A DNA stretch of 64,000 nucleotides from Kofleriaceae bacterium (lineage in GTDB: Bacteria > Myxococcota_A > Polyangia > Haliangiales > Haliangiaceae). The translations under genes and the position numbers were made by a program. Where the stretch lies: contig JACKDR010000005.1 of assembly GCA_020633495.1 (NCBI GenBank), forward strand, positions 33,501-97,500, read 5' to 3'. The notes beneath the pieces were generated by a model. The model worked only from the letters and a program-made list of their open reading frames with translations. It was not told the origin of the DNA and searched no databases. Of this stretch, positions 50,910 to 61,761 are shown piece after piece (the first letter of the stretch is position 1; each line of letters opens with the position of its first letter).

Positions 50910-51635
50910 CTACGGCCGCGCCGGCCGCTCGCCGAAGATCGCGGTGCCGACCCGGACCAGGGTCGCGCCCTCCTCGATCGCCACCCGGTAGTCGCCGGTG
51001 GTGCCCATCGACAGCTCGGGCAGCGGCAGCGCGGGCCGGGCCAGGCGATCGCGCAGCTCGCGCAGGCCGCGGAAGTGCGGCCGGCTGTCCTCGGGATCGT
51101 CGGGCCACGGCGGCATCGTCATCAGGCCGCGGACCCGGACGTGCGCCAGCGCCGCGATCGCGTCGATCAGCGCGGCGGCGCCGCCGGGCTCGACCCCGCT
51201 CTTGGACGCCTCGCCGCCGGTGTTGACCGCGACGAGCAGGTCCTGGACCACGCCGGCGGCGGCGGCGCGGCGATCGATCTCGACCGCGAGCTCGACGCCG
51301 TCGACGGCGTGGATCAGCGCGGCGACCCCGACGACGGCACGCGCCTTGTTGCGCTGCAGCTTGCCGATGTAGTGCCAGCGCAGGCCCGGCACCGCGGCGC
51401 CGAGCTCGGCGACCTTGCCGACCAGCTCCTGGGCGTAGTTCTCGCCGACGTCGCGGATCCCGGCGTCGAACGCGGCGCCCACCGCCGCCGCCGGGTGCAG
51501 CTTCGACACCGCGACCACGGTGACGTCGGCGGGCGCGCGGCCCGCCGCGGTGGCGGCGGCGTCGACCTCGGCGCGGACCTGCCGCCAGCGCGCGGCGATG
51601 GCCGCGGCGTCGACGGTGCCGCTGACCGCGGTCAC
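50910..51635 (-). CDS. YggS/PLPBP-family pyridoxal-phosphate-binding protein
   Basis: 241 residues from GTG at 51635. PLP Lys in VAVSKLHPAAAV near residue 35, GENYAQEL near residue 60, WHYIGKLQRNK near residue 85 and SMGTTGDYRVAIEEGATLVR near the end (SMGMS in most relatives, here SMGTT). It is a PLP-homeostasis protein without known catalysis. The start overlaps the maf stop (GTGA), so these two are co-translated. Confidence 0.92.
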   Translation of the reverse strand: MTAVSGTVDAAAIAARWRQVRAEVDAAATAAGRAPADVTVVAVSKLHPAAAVGAAFDAGIRDVGENYAQELVGKVAELGAAVPGLRWHYIGKLQRNKARAVVGVAALIHAVDGVELAVEIDRRAAAAGVVQDLLVAVNTGGEASKSGVEPGGAAALIDAIAALAHVRVRGLMTMPPWPDDPEDSRPHFRGLRELRDRLARPALPLPELSMGTTGDYRVAIEEGATLVRVGTAIFGERPARP

Positions 51636-52237
51636 GCCGGCCGCCCCGCCGCGAACCGCGGCTCGACCGCGCCCGCCTCGGCGAGCGCGGCCAGGACCTC
51701 GACGAGCGGCAGCCCGACGACGTTGCTGATCGAGCCGCGGATCTCGGCGACCAGCGCGCCGGCGATGCCCTGCACCGCGTAGGCGCCGGCCTTGCCGCGC
51801 CACTCGCCGGACGCGACGTAGTCGTCGAGGTCGGCGTCGCCGAACCCGACCATCGTGACCTCGGTGGTGACCAGGCCGTCGGCGGCGCGCGGGCCGCGCA
51901 GCACGAACGCGGTGGTGACCCGGTGGGTCCGCCCGCGCAGCCGCGCCAGCATCGCGCGCGCCGCGGCGGCGTCGTCGGCCTTGCCGAGGACCTCGCCGTC
52001 GAGCTCGACGATGGTGTCGGCGGCCAGGACCCAGCCGTCGACCGCGGCGGCGACGGTCGCGGCCTTGGCGGCGGCGACCCGCCGCGCGTACGCCAGGGGC
52101 GCCTCGCCGGGGTGCACCGCCTCGTCGACGTCGGCGGGGCGGACCTCGACGGCGACGCCGACCCGCTCGAGCAGCTCGCGGCGACGCGGCGACGCCGAGG
52201 CGAGGACGAGGGGGCCGGGCGGCAGGCGGCGCGACAT
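51632..52237 (-). CDS. maf: Maf-like nucleoside triphosphate pyrophosphatase
   Basis: 201 residues. LASASPRRRELLERVG at the N-terminus, DEAVHPGEAPLAYARRVAAAKA, ADTIVELDGEVLGKADD and the C-terminal QGIAGALVAEIRGSISNVVG are family hallmarks. It hydrolyses non-canonical or modified NTPs and has been linked to septum control. ATG at 52237 is six bases after a TATACG box, without a Shine-Dalgarno sequence. Confidence 0.93.
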   Translation of the reverse strand: MSRRLPPGPLVLASASPRRRELLERVGVAVEVRPADVDEAVHPGEAPLAYARRVAAAKAATVAAAVDGWVLAADTIVELDGEVLGKADDAAAARAMLARLRGRTHRVTTAFVLRGPRAADGLVTTEVTMVGFGDADLDDYVASGEWRGKAGAYAVQGIAGALVAEIRGSISNVVGLPLVEVLAALAEAGAVEPRFAAGRPA

Positions 52238-52249
52238 CGTCGTCGTATA
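52238..52249 (-). promoter_or_regulatory. -10 box TATACG, leaderless start of maf
   Basis: Minus strand: TATACG, ACGACG, ATG at 52237. Confidence 0.5.
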
Positions 52250-52318
52250 CCACCACGAGCCGGCGACGCCGCGCCGCCCTCGCGGTGATCGGTGCGCCGC
52301 GCCGCCGGGTGTGCCTGC

Positions 52319-52330
52319 TACGATGCCCCG
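52319..52330 (+). promoter_or_regulatory. -10 box TACGAT, leaderless start of PKD lipoprotein gene
   Basis: TACGAT, GCCCCG, GTG at 52331. Same layout as the M48 and the 19.9-kb lipoprotein genes. Confidence 0.5.
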
Positions 52331-53437
52331 GTGCGCGCCTTCGCCACCCTCGCCGCCGTGTGGGCCGGGCTCGCCGCCGCGGCCTGCGGCGACGACGGCG
52401 GCGGCGCCCCCGTCGACGCGGCGCCCGACCGCGACGGCTCCGCGCCGATCGACGGCGGTCCGGTGGTCGACGCCGATCCGCTGGCGTGGGTCGACTTCGC
52501 CACCACCGGGTGCACGCTGGTCACCGAGACGCCCGACGACGCCGGCGCCGCCACCACCGAGTGCCGGGGCGCCGCGCCGCTGGCGGTGACGTTCGGCCCG
52601 GTGGCGCCGGCGGCGATCGACGCCTACCTGTGGACCTTCGGCGACGGCGCCCAGAGCGCCGAGGCCACCCCGACCCACGTCTTCGCCAGCCCCGGCCGCT
52701 ACGACGTCGGCCTCGCGGTGTCGGGGCCCGGCGGCACCGCGGCGCGGGCCCGCCCCGGCTTCATCGCGGTCGAGCCCGCGGCGTTGGGCGCGGCGTGCGA
52801 CGCGGCGGCGCAGTGCGCCGACGGCACTTGCCTGTGCGGCGACGGCGCCGCCTGCGACGGCGGTTGGGCCAGCGGCGAGTGCGTCGCGGCCTGCGGCGCC
52901 GGCTGCGACGGCGTGTGCGCGGCGCTGCCCGGCGCCGCGCCGTGGTCCGGCGCGCACTGCCTGCCCGGCTGCGCCGCCGACGCGCCCTGTCCGGCGGGCC
53001 GGACCTGCGCGGTGGTGCCCGGCGACGCCGGCTGGGTCGACGCCTGCGTGCCCGCGGGCGCGCTGGCGCCGATCGGCGCCGCCTGCGTCGACGTCGCCGG
53101 CCCGGTCGACGAGGCCTGCGCCGGCGGGCTGTGCGCGCCGATCGGCGTGCGCGGCGCGTGCAGCGCGGACTGCACGACGACGCCGTGCCCGACGGGCTCG
53201 ACCTGCGCCACGTTCCCGGCGCTGGGCGCGCGCTGCGTCGCCGACTGCGTCGGCGCCGACGGCGAGTGCGCCGGCGACCCGTGGCTGGCCTGCGTCGCCG
53301 CCGGCGGCGGCGGCGATCTCGGCTTCACCGTGCCCGGCGGCGGCGGCGGCGCCACCTTCTGCGCGCCGGCGCCGTGCAACGGCCCAGGCGACTGCGCGGT
53401 CGGCACGTGCAGCGCCGGCTACTGCCGCGCGCCGTAG
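52331..53437 (+). CDS. Cys-rich lipoprotein with PKD domain
   Basis: 368 residues from GTG at 52331. Lipobox LAAAACGDD, an Asp/Gly linker, then a PKD-type domain near residues 60-150 (YLWTFGDGAQSAEATPTHVF, then YDVGLAVSGPGG). Residues about 150-368 are Cys-rich with about 30 Cys in short repeats (CDAAAQCADGTCLCGDG, CPAGRTC, CPTGSTC, CNGPGDCAVGTC), probably disulfide-rich and exported. The last codons (SAGYCRAP, stop) lie inside the first unit of an 84-bp tandem triplication. Confidence 0.82.
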   Translation: MRAFATLAAVWAGLAAAACGDDGGGAPVDAAPDRDGSAPIDGGPVVDADPLAWVDFATTGCTLVTETPDDAGAATTECRGAAPLAVTFGPVAPAAIDAYLWTFGDGAQSAEATPTHVFASPGRYDVGLAVSGPGGTAARARPGFIAVEPAALGAACDAAAQCADGTCLCGDGAACDGGWASGECVAACGAGCDGVCAALPGAAPWSGAHCLPGCAADAPCPAGRTCAVVPGDAGWVDACVPAGALAPIGAACVDVAGPVDEACAGGLCAPIGVRGACSADCTTTPCPTGSTCATFPALGARCVADCVGADGECAGDPWLACVAAGGGGDLGFTVPGGGGGATFCAPAPCNGPGDCAVGTCSAGYCRAP

Positions 53438-53664
53438 CCGCGCCGCGCCGGCGACCGCCGCCGCCGGCCCGCCGGCGCGCGCCGCGTCCGGAACGTCGCC
53501 GGCTACTGTCGCGCGCCGTAGCCGCGCCGCGCCGGCGACCGCCGCCGCCGGCGCGCCGGCGACCGCCGCGTCCGGAACGTCGCCGGCTACTGCCGCGCGC
53601 CGTAGCCGCGCCGCGCCGGCGACCGCCGCCGCCAGCGCGCCGGCGCGCGCCGCGTCCAGAACGT
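53413..53664. repeat. Three tandem copies of an 84-bp unit
   Basis: Units start at 53413, 53497 and 53581, each beginning CGCCGGCTACTG(C/T)CGCGCGCC and ending GAACGT. Differences are few (single bases). The first unit carries the last eight codons and TAG stop of the lipoprotein gene, so each unit repeats the stop. Confidence 0.92.
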
Positions 53665-53667
53665 CGA

Positions 53668-53695
53668 GGGCCCGCGACCTCTCGATCGCGGGCCC
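53668..53695. terminator. 10-bp hairpin between converging genes
   Basis: GGGCCCGCGA / TCGCGGGCCC with loop CCTCTCGA. It lies directly after the triplicated repeat and before the stop of the minus-strand gene at 53734. No U-run on either side. Confidence 0.5.
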
Positions 53696-53733
53696 GTGGC
53701 TGTCGATGACCTCGTGCGATCAGGTCGCCGCGA

Positions 53734-55572
53734 TCACTGCGGCGGCGACCAGCCGCCACCCTGCCCGCCCTGCGGCGGCGGGTAGCCCCCGCCCTGCGGC
53801 GGCGGGTAGCCCCCGCCCTGCGGCGGCGGGTAACCACCGCCCTGCGGCGGCGGGTAGCCACCACCCGGCGGCGGCGGGTAGCCACCACCCGGCGGCGGCG
53901 CGCCACCCGGCGGCGGCGGCTGCGACGGGCCCTTGGCGAACGACTTCATCGCCGACTCGTACGCCGCCGGTGCCGTCAACATCAGCACCCCGAAGTACGC
54001 CAGCAGCGCCAGCAGGCCGCGCGCCATCATCAAGATCGCGCCGGTGGCGTTGAGGAACGGGAACGGTCCCAGCCACAGGCCGAGGGCGACGAGCACGACC
54101 TGGAGGGGCAGCCACAGCAGCAGCACCGCGGTGACCAGCGGCGCGAGCGCGTCGATCGCCTTGAGCGCCGGCGGCAGCTTCGCCGGCGGCACGACGTAGA
54201 GCACGCACAGGATGCCGATCAGCAGCACCACGAAGAACAGCAGGTTGTGCAGGATCATGACGATCCCGACGTGGCTGAACTTGAAGGCGTCGCCGAGGAA
54301 GTCGATCCACGGCAACAGCAAGCAGCCGGCACCGATCGCGATGATGATGCGTGCGGTCTGATCGTTGGGTTTCGACAACCTGCCCAGCAACCCGAACAGC
54401 AGGATCGCCATGCCGATCGAGTACAGGTACCAGGTGCCGCCGGCGCTGACGCCGATCATCGCGAACGGCCCGATCCCGAGGATCTGGATGCCGGCGAACG
54501 ACACGGCGAACGGCAGCCACTGCAGGACCCAGGGCGGGACGTTGTTGCGGATGTTGGGCGGGGCGATCGCGACCAGCAAGTAGGCGGCCGCGGCCAGGAT
54601 CGGCCAGATCACCATCTTGAACATGTCGCCGTCCCACGCGAACGCGGTGGGACTGAGCTGCAGCGGCACGAAGATGGACGCCGCGAGGGCGATGCCGAGG
54701 AAGGTGAGCGCCTTGCGCTGCAGCCCCTCGTCGCGCATCTTCGACAGCGGCACGCCGAACAGGGTGCCGACCTCGCCACCGCCGAACTTGCGGGCCAGAT
54801 CGTCGAGCGGACCCGGCAGGTTCTGCTGCGGCGCCTGGAACGGGTTGGCCTGGGGCGCGCCCATCGGCTGACTGCCCATCGGCTGACCGCCCATCGGCTG
54901 ACCGCCCATCGGCGGCGGCTGACCGCCCGGCGGCGGCGGATAGCCTCCGCCCATCGGCGGCGGCTGACCGCCCGGCGGCGGCGGATAGCCGCCACCCATC
55001 GGCGGCGGCGGTTGCTGCGGCTGCCCGGGGTAGCCACCGCCCATCGGCGGCTGACCGCCCGGCGGCGGCGGATAGCCACCGCCCATCGGCGGCTGCTGCT
55101 GCTGCGGCTGCCCGGGGAAGCCACCGCCCATCGGCGGCTGGCCGCCCGGCGGCGGCGGATAGCCCCCGCCCATCGGCGGCGGCGGTTGCTGCGGCTGCCC
55201 GGGGAAGCCGCCGCCCATCGGAGGTTGCTGCGGCTGCGGCGGATAGCCACCGCCCATCGGCGGTGGCTGCTGCGGCTGCGGCGGGTAGCCACCACCCATC
55301 GGCGGCGGCTGGTGCGGCTGCGGCGGGTAGCCGCCCATCTGCGGTGGCGGCTGGCCGCCCGGCGGCGGCGGGCCCGGCGGACGCGGAGCGCCCCCCGGTG
55401 CCGGCGGCTTGATCACCGGTGCGGCATAGCCAAACATCGTCTTCGCCGGGCCGCCGCCCGCGGGCGGTCCCGCCGGCGCTGCAGGAACCGGTTGGCCGCA
55501 CGTCCCGCACGCCGCGGCTGTGGTGAGCACGGCCGCGCCGCAGTACGGGCACGGCCTGGTTGGAGTCGCCAT
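53734..55572 (-). CDS. Zinc-ribbon multi-pass protein with Pro/Gly-rich ends
   Basis: 612 residues from ATG at 55572 with GGGGGA about 12 nt upstream. Residues 1-25 are a zinc ribbon (CPYCGA ... CGTCGQ). Residues about 30-280 are repeats of PPMGGGYPP / PGQPQQPP type, mostly uncharged and probably disordered. Residues about 290-540 have about seven hydrophobic helices with a few charged loops. Residues about 545-612 return to PPPQGGGYPP repeats. Similar composition appears in myxobacterial zinc-ribbon membrane proteins of unknown role. The DNA of the ends is a 24-bp-type repeat. Confidence 0.75.
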   Translation of the reverse strand: MATPTRPCPYCGAAVLTTAAACGTCGQPVPAAPAGPPAGGGPAKTMFGYAAPVIKPPAPGGAPRPPGPPPPGGQPPPQMGGYPPQPHQPPPMGGGYPPQPQQPPPMGGGYPPQPQQPPMGGGFPGQPQQPPPPMGGGYPPPPGGQPPMGGGFPGQPQQQQPPMGGGYPPPPGGQPPMGGGYPGQPQQPPPPMGGGYPPPPGGQPPPMGGGYPPPPGGQPPPMGGQPMGGQPMGSQPMGAPQANPFQAPQQNLPGPLDDLARKFGGGEVGTLFGVPLSKMRDEGLQRKALTFLGIALAASIFVPLQLSPTAFAWDGDMFKMVIWPILAAAAYLLVAIAPPNIRNNVPPWVLQWLPFAVSFAGIQILGIGPFAMIGVSAGGTWYLYSIGMAILLFGLLGRLSKPNDQTARIIIAIGAGCLLLPWIDFLGDAFKFSHVGIVMILHNLLFFVVLLIGILCVLYVVPPAKLPPALKAIDALAPLVTAVLLLWLPLQVVLVALGLWLGPFPFLNATGAILMMARGLLALLAYFGVLMLTAPAAYESAMKSFAKGPSQPPPPGGAPPPGGGYPPPPGGGYPPPQGGGYPPPQGGGYPPPQGGGYPPPQGGQGGGWSPPQ

Positions 55573-55688
55573 GGGCCAGATTCCCCCTGTGTTTTCGCGT
55601 CGAACGGTACCCCGCTCGACGCGGTCGGTCAACGCGGCGGGATCGAATCCTCCTGCGACCGGCCGTGACGAGGGCTCGCCTCCCCTGG

Positions 55689-55700
55689 TATTCATCGCGG
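55689..55700 (+). promoter_or_regulatory. -10 box TATTCA, leaderless start of FAD/2Fe-2S subunit
   Basis: TATTCA, TCGCGG, GTG at 55701. Confidence 0.5.
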
Positions 55701-57017
55701 GTGACGCGCCGCCTGCCTGCTGCCCCCGACGACGGTGGTGAACGCGGTGCACCGATCGAGCTGCGCTTCGAGGGCGGCGCGGTGCGCGCCTTCGAGGGCG
55801 AGTCGGTCGCCGCCGCGCTGTTCGCCAGCGGCACCCGCGTGCTGGCGCGGTCGCTGAAGTACCACCGGCCGCGCACCTTCTTCTGCATGTCGGGCCACTG
55901 CAGCGGCTGCCTGGTCCGCGCCGACGGCGTGCCCAACCTGCGCGCCTGCCAGATCCCGTGCCGCCCCGGCCTCGAGATCCAGGGCCAGAACGCGTACCCG
56001 TCGCCGGACTTCGACATCCTCGGCGCCGTCGACTTCTTCTTCGCCGGTGGCATGGACCACCACACGCTGATGACCGGCTCGCGCCTGCTCAACAAGGTCG
56101 CGAACAAGGTGGTGCGCCAGCTGTCGGGGCTCGGCACGTTGCCCGGTCACGACGACGCGGTGGCGCCCGAGGTCCGCTCGATCGAGGTCGACGTCTGCGT
56201 CATCGGCGCCGGCCCCGCCGGGCTCGCCGCCGCCGCCGCCGCCGCGCGCGCCGGCGCCCACGTGCTGTGCCTCGACGAGCAGCTCCGCGCCGGCGGCTCG
56301 CTGCTCACCGACCCGCGCCACGGCGTCGCCGCCGCCGACGCCGCGGTCCGCGACGTCCACGACGCCGGCGCCGGGCTGATCGCCGGCGCCTGCGCGATCG
56401 CGTTCTATCCCGAGGACGCCGCCGGCGGCGTCCTCGCGGTCGCGGCGCCCGACGGGCTGCTGCGGGTGCGCGCGCGCCGCTGGGTCTGGGCCAGCGGCGG
56501 CTACCCGGTGAACCTGCTGTTCGGCGACAACGATCGGCCCGGCGTCATGGCGGCGCGCGGCGTCGGCCGGCTGCTGGTCCAGCACCGCGTCCTCGCCGGC
56601 GGCCGGATCTGCGTCGTCGAGGATCCCGGCGTCGCCGCCTACGCCGGCGCCCTCGCGGCCGCGCTGCACGCCGCCGGCGCCGAGGTCGAGCGGGTCGCCG
56701 CCGACGCGGTCGAGCGGGTCCGCGGCCGCAGCTGGGTCAAGGCGGTGCAGCTGCGCACCGGCAAGAAGATCGACTGCGACCTGGTCGCGGTCGCCGCGGT
56801 GCCGTCGCCGGCGTCGGAGGGGCCGCGCCAGCACGGCTGCGCGGTCACGCTCGACCCGCCGCGCGGCGGCTTCCGGGTCGTCGTCGACGACGACGGCCAC
56901 ACCACGGTCGCCGACGTCCTCGCCTGCGGCGACGTCACCGGCCACCTCGGCCCCGACGCGGCGGCGGCGATGGGCGCCCGGGTCGGCGCGGTCGCCGCCG
57001 CGGAGGCCTGCCCGTGA
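55701..57017 (+). CDS. Amine/proline-type dehydrogenase subunit: 2Fe-2S domain fused to an FAD-binding domain
   Basis: 438 residues from GTG at 55701. The N-terminal part carries CMSGHCSGC and a fourth Cys in NLRACQIPC (C-x4-C-x2-C-x12-C), like the small 2Fe-2S subunit of opine/hydrogen cyanide/D-hydroxyproline dehydrogenases or the start of sarcosine oxidase alpha. A Rossmann motif VIGAGPAGLAAAAA near residue 165 starts the FAD domain, with the second dinucleotide region around residue 310 and CGDVTGHLG near the end. In most relatives these two parts are separate genes; here they are one. Its stop overlaps the next gene (GTGA). Confidence 0.85.
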   Translation: MTRRLPAAPDDGGERGAPIELRFEGGAVRAFEGESVAAALFASGTRVLARSLKYHRPRTFFCMSGHCSGCLVRADGVPNLRACQIPCRPGLEIQGQNAYPSPDFDILGAVDFFFAGGMDHHTLMTGSRLLNKVANKVVRQLSGLGTLPGHDDAVAPEVRSIEVDVCVIGAGPAGLAAAAAAARAGAHVLCLDEQLRAGGSLLTDPRHGVAAADAAVRDVHDAGAGLIAGACAIAFYPEDAAGGVLAVAAPDGLLRVRARRWVWASGGYPVNLLFGDNDRPGVMAARGVGRLLVQHRVLAGGRICVVEDPGVAAYAGALAAALHAAGAEVERVAADAVERVRGRSWVKAVQLRTGKKIDCDLVAVAAVPSPASEGPRQHGCAVTLDPPRGGFRVVVDDDGHTTVADVLACGDVTGHLGPDAAAAMGARVGAVAAAEACP

Positions 57018-57351
57018 GCAAGATCGTCGTGTGCCGCTGCGAGGACGTCACCCTCGCCGACCTCGAGCACTCGGTGGCCCGCGGCTACCACGACATCGAG
57101 GAGGTGAAGCGCTACACCGGCTTCGGCACCGGGCCGTGCCAGGGCAAGGAGTGCGTCGCGGTGGTGGCGTGCGCGCTGGCCCGGCTCACCGGCGCCGCGC
57201 CCGCGACCGTGCCGCCGTTCACGTCGCGGCCACCGCTGGCGCCGACGCCGCTGCGCTGGTTCGTGCGCGACCCCGCGGCGCACCGGTTCGCCGACGATCG
57301 CGGCGACGACGCGGACGACGGCGCCGCCCCCGCCACCGACGAGGAGGCCTG

Positions 57352-57352
<1 letters not shown>
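57014..57352 (+). CDS. BFD-like 2Fe-2S protein of the same complex
   Basis: 112 residues from GTG at 57014. CRC near residue 9 and CQGKEC near residue 43 (C-x-C-x32-C-x4-C) match the bacterioferritin-associated ferredoxin-like domain that usually forms the C-terminus of the large FAD subunit in HcnB-type dehydrogenases. Here it is a separate gene, coupled on both sides (GTGA and TGATG overlaps). The C-terminal 50 residues are Pro/Ala then Asp-rich. Confidence 0.85.
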
Positions 57353-58566
<1,214 letters not shown>

Positions 58567-58601
58567 TCCTCCGGCCGCGCGTACGAGCGCGGGCGGCGCC
58601 C

Positions 58602-59056
58602 GTGACCGTGCCCGATCTCTGGTTCTGACCCGTGCCCGTGCCCGTGCCCGTGCCCGTGCCCGATCTCTGGTTCTGACCCGTGCCCGTGCCCGTGCCCGTG
58701 CCCGATCTCTGGTTCTGACCCGTGCCCGTGCCCGTGCCCGTGCCCGATCTCTGGTTCTGACCCGTGCCCGTGCCCGTGCCCGTGCCCGATGTCTGAGTTC
58801 TGACCCGTGCCCGTGCCCGTGCCCGATCTCTGGCTCTGACGACCGGTCGGGCGCCGGTTCCCAGAACCAGAACCAGATCGGGCACGGGCACGGGCACGGG
58901 CACGGGCACGGGCACGGGCACGGGCACGGGCACGGGCACGGGCACGGGCACGGGCACGGGCACGGGCACGGAACAGAGACGGTCCCCACGGGCACGGGCA
59001 CGGGCACGGGCACGGAACAGAGACGGTCCCCACGGGCACGGGCACGGGCACGGAGA
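58602..59056. repeat. Large hexamer inverted array (CCCGTG arm and GGGCAC arm)
   Basis: The left arm has six units of a CCCGATCTCTGGTTCTGA-type core starting at about 58611, 58659, 58701, 58743, 58785 and 58822, separated by CCCGTG hexamers; spacing is mostly 42 or 48, that is, changes by whole hexamers. From about 58860 the orientation flips: AGAACCAGAACCAGATCGGG, then about 15 GGGCAC hexamers (58879-58970), then two GGAACAGAGACGGTCCCC units with further hexamers. The two arms are reverse complements. The GGGCAC run on the plus strand can form several G-quadruplexes (G3-N3 repeated). It fills the gap between the dehydrogenase operon and proC; no gene is seen inside. Confidence 0.92.
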
Positions 59057-59120
59057 CGGGGCAGCGACGGTCCGCACGGGCCCGGGTCGGCCGCCCGGCC
59101 TCCGTGGTAGATCTGCACCG

Positions 59121-59972
<852 letters not shown>

Positions 59973-59977
59973 CGCCG

Positions 59978-60274
59978 GTGGCCGAGGCCTTCCAGATCCG
60001 CAGCGACGACCGGGGCATCGTCTTCGACGTGCTGGTCCAGCCGCGGGCGTCGCGGGCCCGGCTCGGCCCGATCCACGGCGATCGGCTCAAGGTCGCGGTG
60101 ACGTCGCCGCCCGTCGACGGCGAGGCCAACGCCGCCGTGATCGAGCTGCTGGCCCGCGCGCTCGGCGTCGGCCGCGGCGACGTCGAGGTCGTCGCCGGCG
60201 CGTCGTCGCGGCGCAAGACCGTGCGGGTCCGCGGCGTCGCCGCCGCGCGGCTCGAGCAGGCGGTGGCCGGATGA
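59978..60274 (+). CDS. DUF167 (YggU-family) protein
   Basis: 98 residues from GTG at 59978. VQPRASRARLGPIHGDRLKV, then PVDGEANAAVIELLARALGV and VEVVAGASSRRKTVRV are the family motifs. A small basic fold of unknown function, commonly next to proC and yggS in bacteria, which supports the call. The stop overlaps the next ATG (ATGA). Confidence 0.92.
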   Translation: MAEAFQIRSDDRGIVFDVLVQPRASRARLGPIHGDRLKVAVTSPPVDGEANAAVIELLARALGVGRGDVEVVAGASSRRKTVRVRGVAAARLEQAVAG

Positions 60275-61659
60275 GCCGGCGCGGCGCCGCGCTCGCCGTC
60301 GCCGCCGCCGCGGCCGCGCTCGGCCCCGCCGCGTGCACCGGGCAGATCGGGACGATCGCGCTCGACGTCGTGACCGCGCCCGGCGACGACGTCCTCGACC
60401 GCGTCGATCACGTCCGGCTGATCCTGTCGAACCCGTACACCGTCGTCGAGGCCGAGCGCGGCGCCGACGGCCACTTCGACCTCGAGCTCGACGTCATCGC
60501 CGACGGCCCGTCGGGCTCGATCCTGCTGCTCGGCTACGACGCCGACGACGCGATCGTCGCCTACGGCCGGACCCCGCCGCTACCGATCGCCGCGATCGAC
60601 GCCGACCTCCGCGTCTACGTCGCCGCGCCCGACACCCTGGCCGAGGCGCCGGTCGCGCTCGACGCCGCGGTCAGCGAGGTCGGCGCCGGCCTGCTCGACT
60701 ACGGCGTGCTGCTCGCCGGCGGCCGCGACGCCACCGGCGCGCCGGTCGCCGACGTCGTCATCTACAACGCCTACGGCCACGAGCTGCAGCGCGGCGAGGA
60801 CCTGCCGGCCCCGCGCGCCGGCGTCGCCGTCGGCACCAGCACCAGCGGCTACGCCTACGTCTTCGGCGGCACCGACGCCGACGGCGATCCGCGCGGCACG
60901 TTCTGGCGCTTCGACACCACGATCGCGCCCGCCGGCCTGTGGGACGAGGCCGCCGACATGCCGGACCTAGCGCGCGCCGGCGCCGCGATGGCGCCGCTCG
61001 GCGGCGACGCGTTCCTGATGACCGGCGCGCCGCCGGTCCTGCTCGAGGGCCTGCAGCTCCGCGCCACCGGCTTCGACGACCCGACCAGCCTCGGCGGCCT
61101 GCCGGCGAGCGTGCAGCGGACCCAGGATCCCGGCGCGCCGATCTACACGCTGATCGTCGGCGACGGCGCCGGCCCCGAGGGCGTCATGCGGCTCGCCGAC
61201 GGCGCGCTCGAGGCGCAGAGCGCCCCGGCCGACGCCCTGCGCAGCCACCACGCCCTGGTCACCACCGCCGACGACCGGATGATCGCGATCGCCGGCGCCG
61301 GCGCCGACGCCGTGCCGCTGCGCTCGGCGATCGTGTGCGACCCGGCGCAGCGCAGCTACACCTCCCGGGCCGACGTCCTCACCACCGGGCGCCTCGACGC
61401 CGCGGTCGCCGCCACCGCGACCTACATCCTGGTCGCGGGCGGCCGCGACGCCGACGGCAACGTCCTGGGCGACGCCGAGCTGCTCGATCCCGACACCCTC
61501 GCCCACCTCGGGACCATCCCGATGGTGGTGCCGCGCACCGGCGCGGTGGCGCGGCCGCTGCCCAACCAGCAGGTCCTCATCGCCGGCGGCCTCGACGCCG
61601 ACGGCCAGCCCGTGGATCTGCTCGAGCTGTACACCCCGCCGCCGCCCGACCTGCCCTGA
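60271..61659 (+). CDS. Kelch-like beta-propeller lipoprotein
   Basis: 462 residues. Lipobox LGPAACTG. An N-terminal beta domain (residues about 25-130) is followed by Kelch-type repeats with LLAGGRDATGAPVADV, YVFGGTDADGDPRG, LVAGGRDADGNVLGD and LIAGGLDADGQPVD, each containing the GG-D-x-x-G pattern. Such proteins are exported and often bind glycans or proteins. Its ATG at 60271 overlaps the DUF167 stop, which is unusual for a lipoprotein and places it in the proC transcription unit. It ends in a Pro-rich tail. Confidence 0.82.
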   Translation: MSRRGAALAVAAAAAALGPAACTGQIGTIALDVVTAPGDDVLDRVDHVRLILSNPYTVVEAERGADGHFDLELDVIADGPSGSILLLGYDADDAIVAYGRTPPLPIAAIDADLRVYVAAPDTLAEAPVALDAAVSEVGAGLLDYGVLLAGGRDATGAPVADVVIYNAYGHELQRGEDLPAPRAGVAVGTSTSGYAYVFGGTDADGDPRGTFWRFDTTIAPAGLWDEAADMPDLARAGAAMAPLGGDAFLMTGAPPVLLEGLQLRATGFDDPTSLGGLPASVQRTQDPGAPIYTLIVGDGAGPEGVMRLADGALEAQSAPADALRSHHALVTTADDRMIAIAGAGADAVPLRSAIVCDPAQRSYTSRADVLTTGRLDAAVAATATYILVAGGRDADGNVLGDAELLDPDTLAHLGTIPMVVPRTGAVARPLPNQQVLIAGGLDADGQPVDLLELYTPPPPDLP

Positions 61660-61734
61660 GCCGCGCGTCTGCGCGAGGCGGTCTCCGTGCAGGCGCTGCG
61701 AGCCCGTCTGCGGGCGAGCGAGCCGATCGACAGA

Positions 61735-61761
61735 GCGTGTGAGGATGAAATCCTCACACGC
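61735..61761. terminator. 12-bp perfect hairpin between converging genes
   Basis: GCGTGTGAGGAT / ATCCTCACACGC with a GAA loop. It lies 75 bp after the Kelch gene stop and 60 bp before the stop of the minus-strand MarR gene. No U-run follows; could act in either direction or bind a protein. Confidence 0.55.

Noticed and set aside
58611..58850. Regularly spaced repeats resembling a CRISPR array
   Set aside because: The spacers are just CCCGTG hexamers, spacing changes by six, and the repeats continue in inverted orientation; no cas genes.
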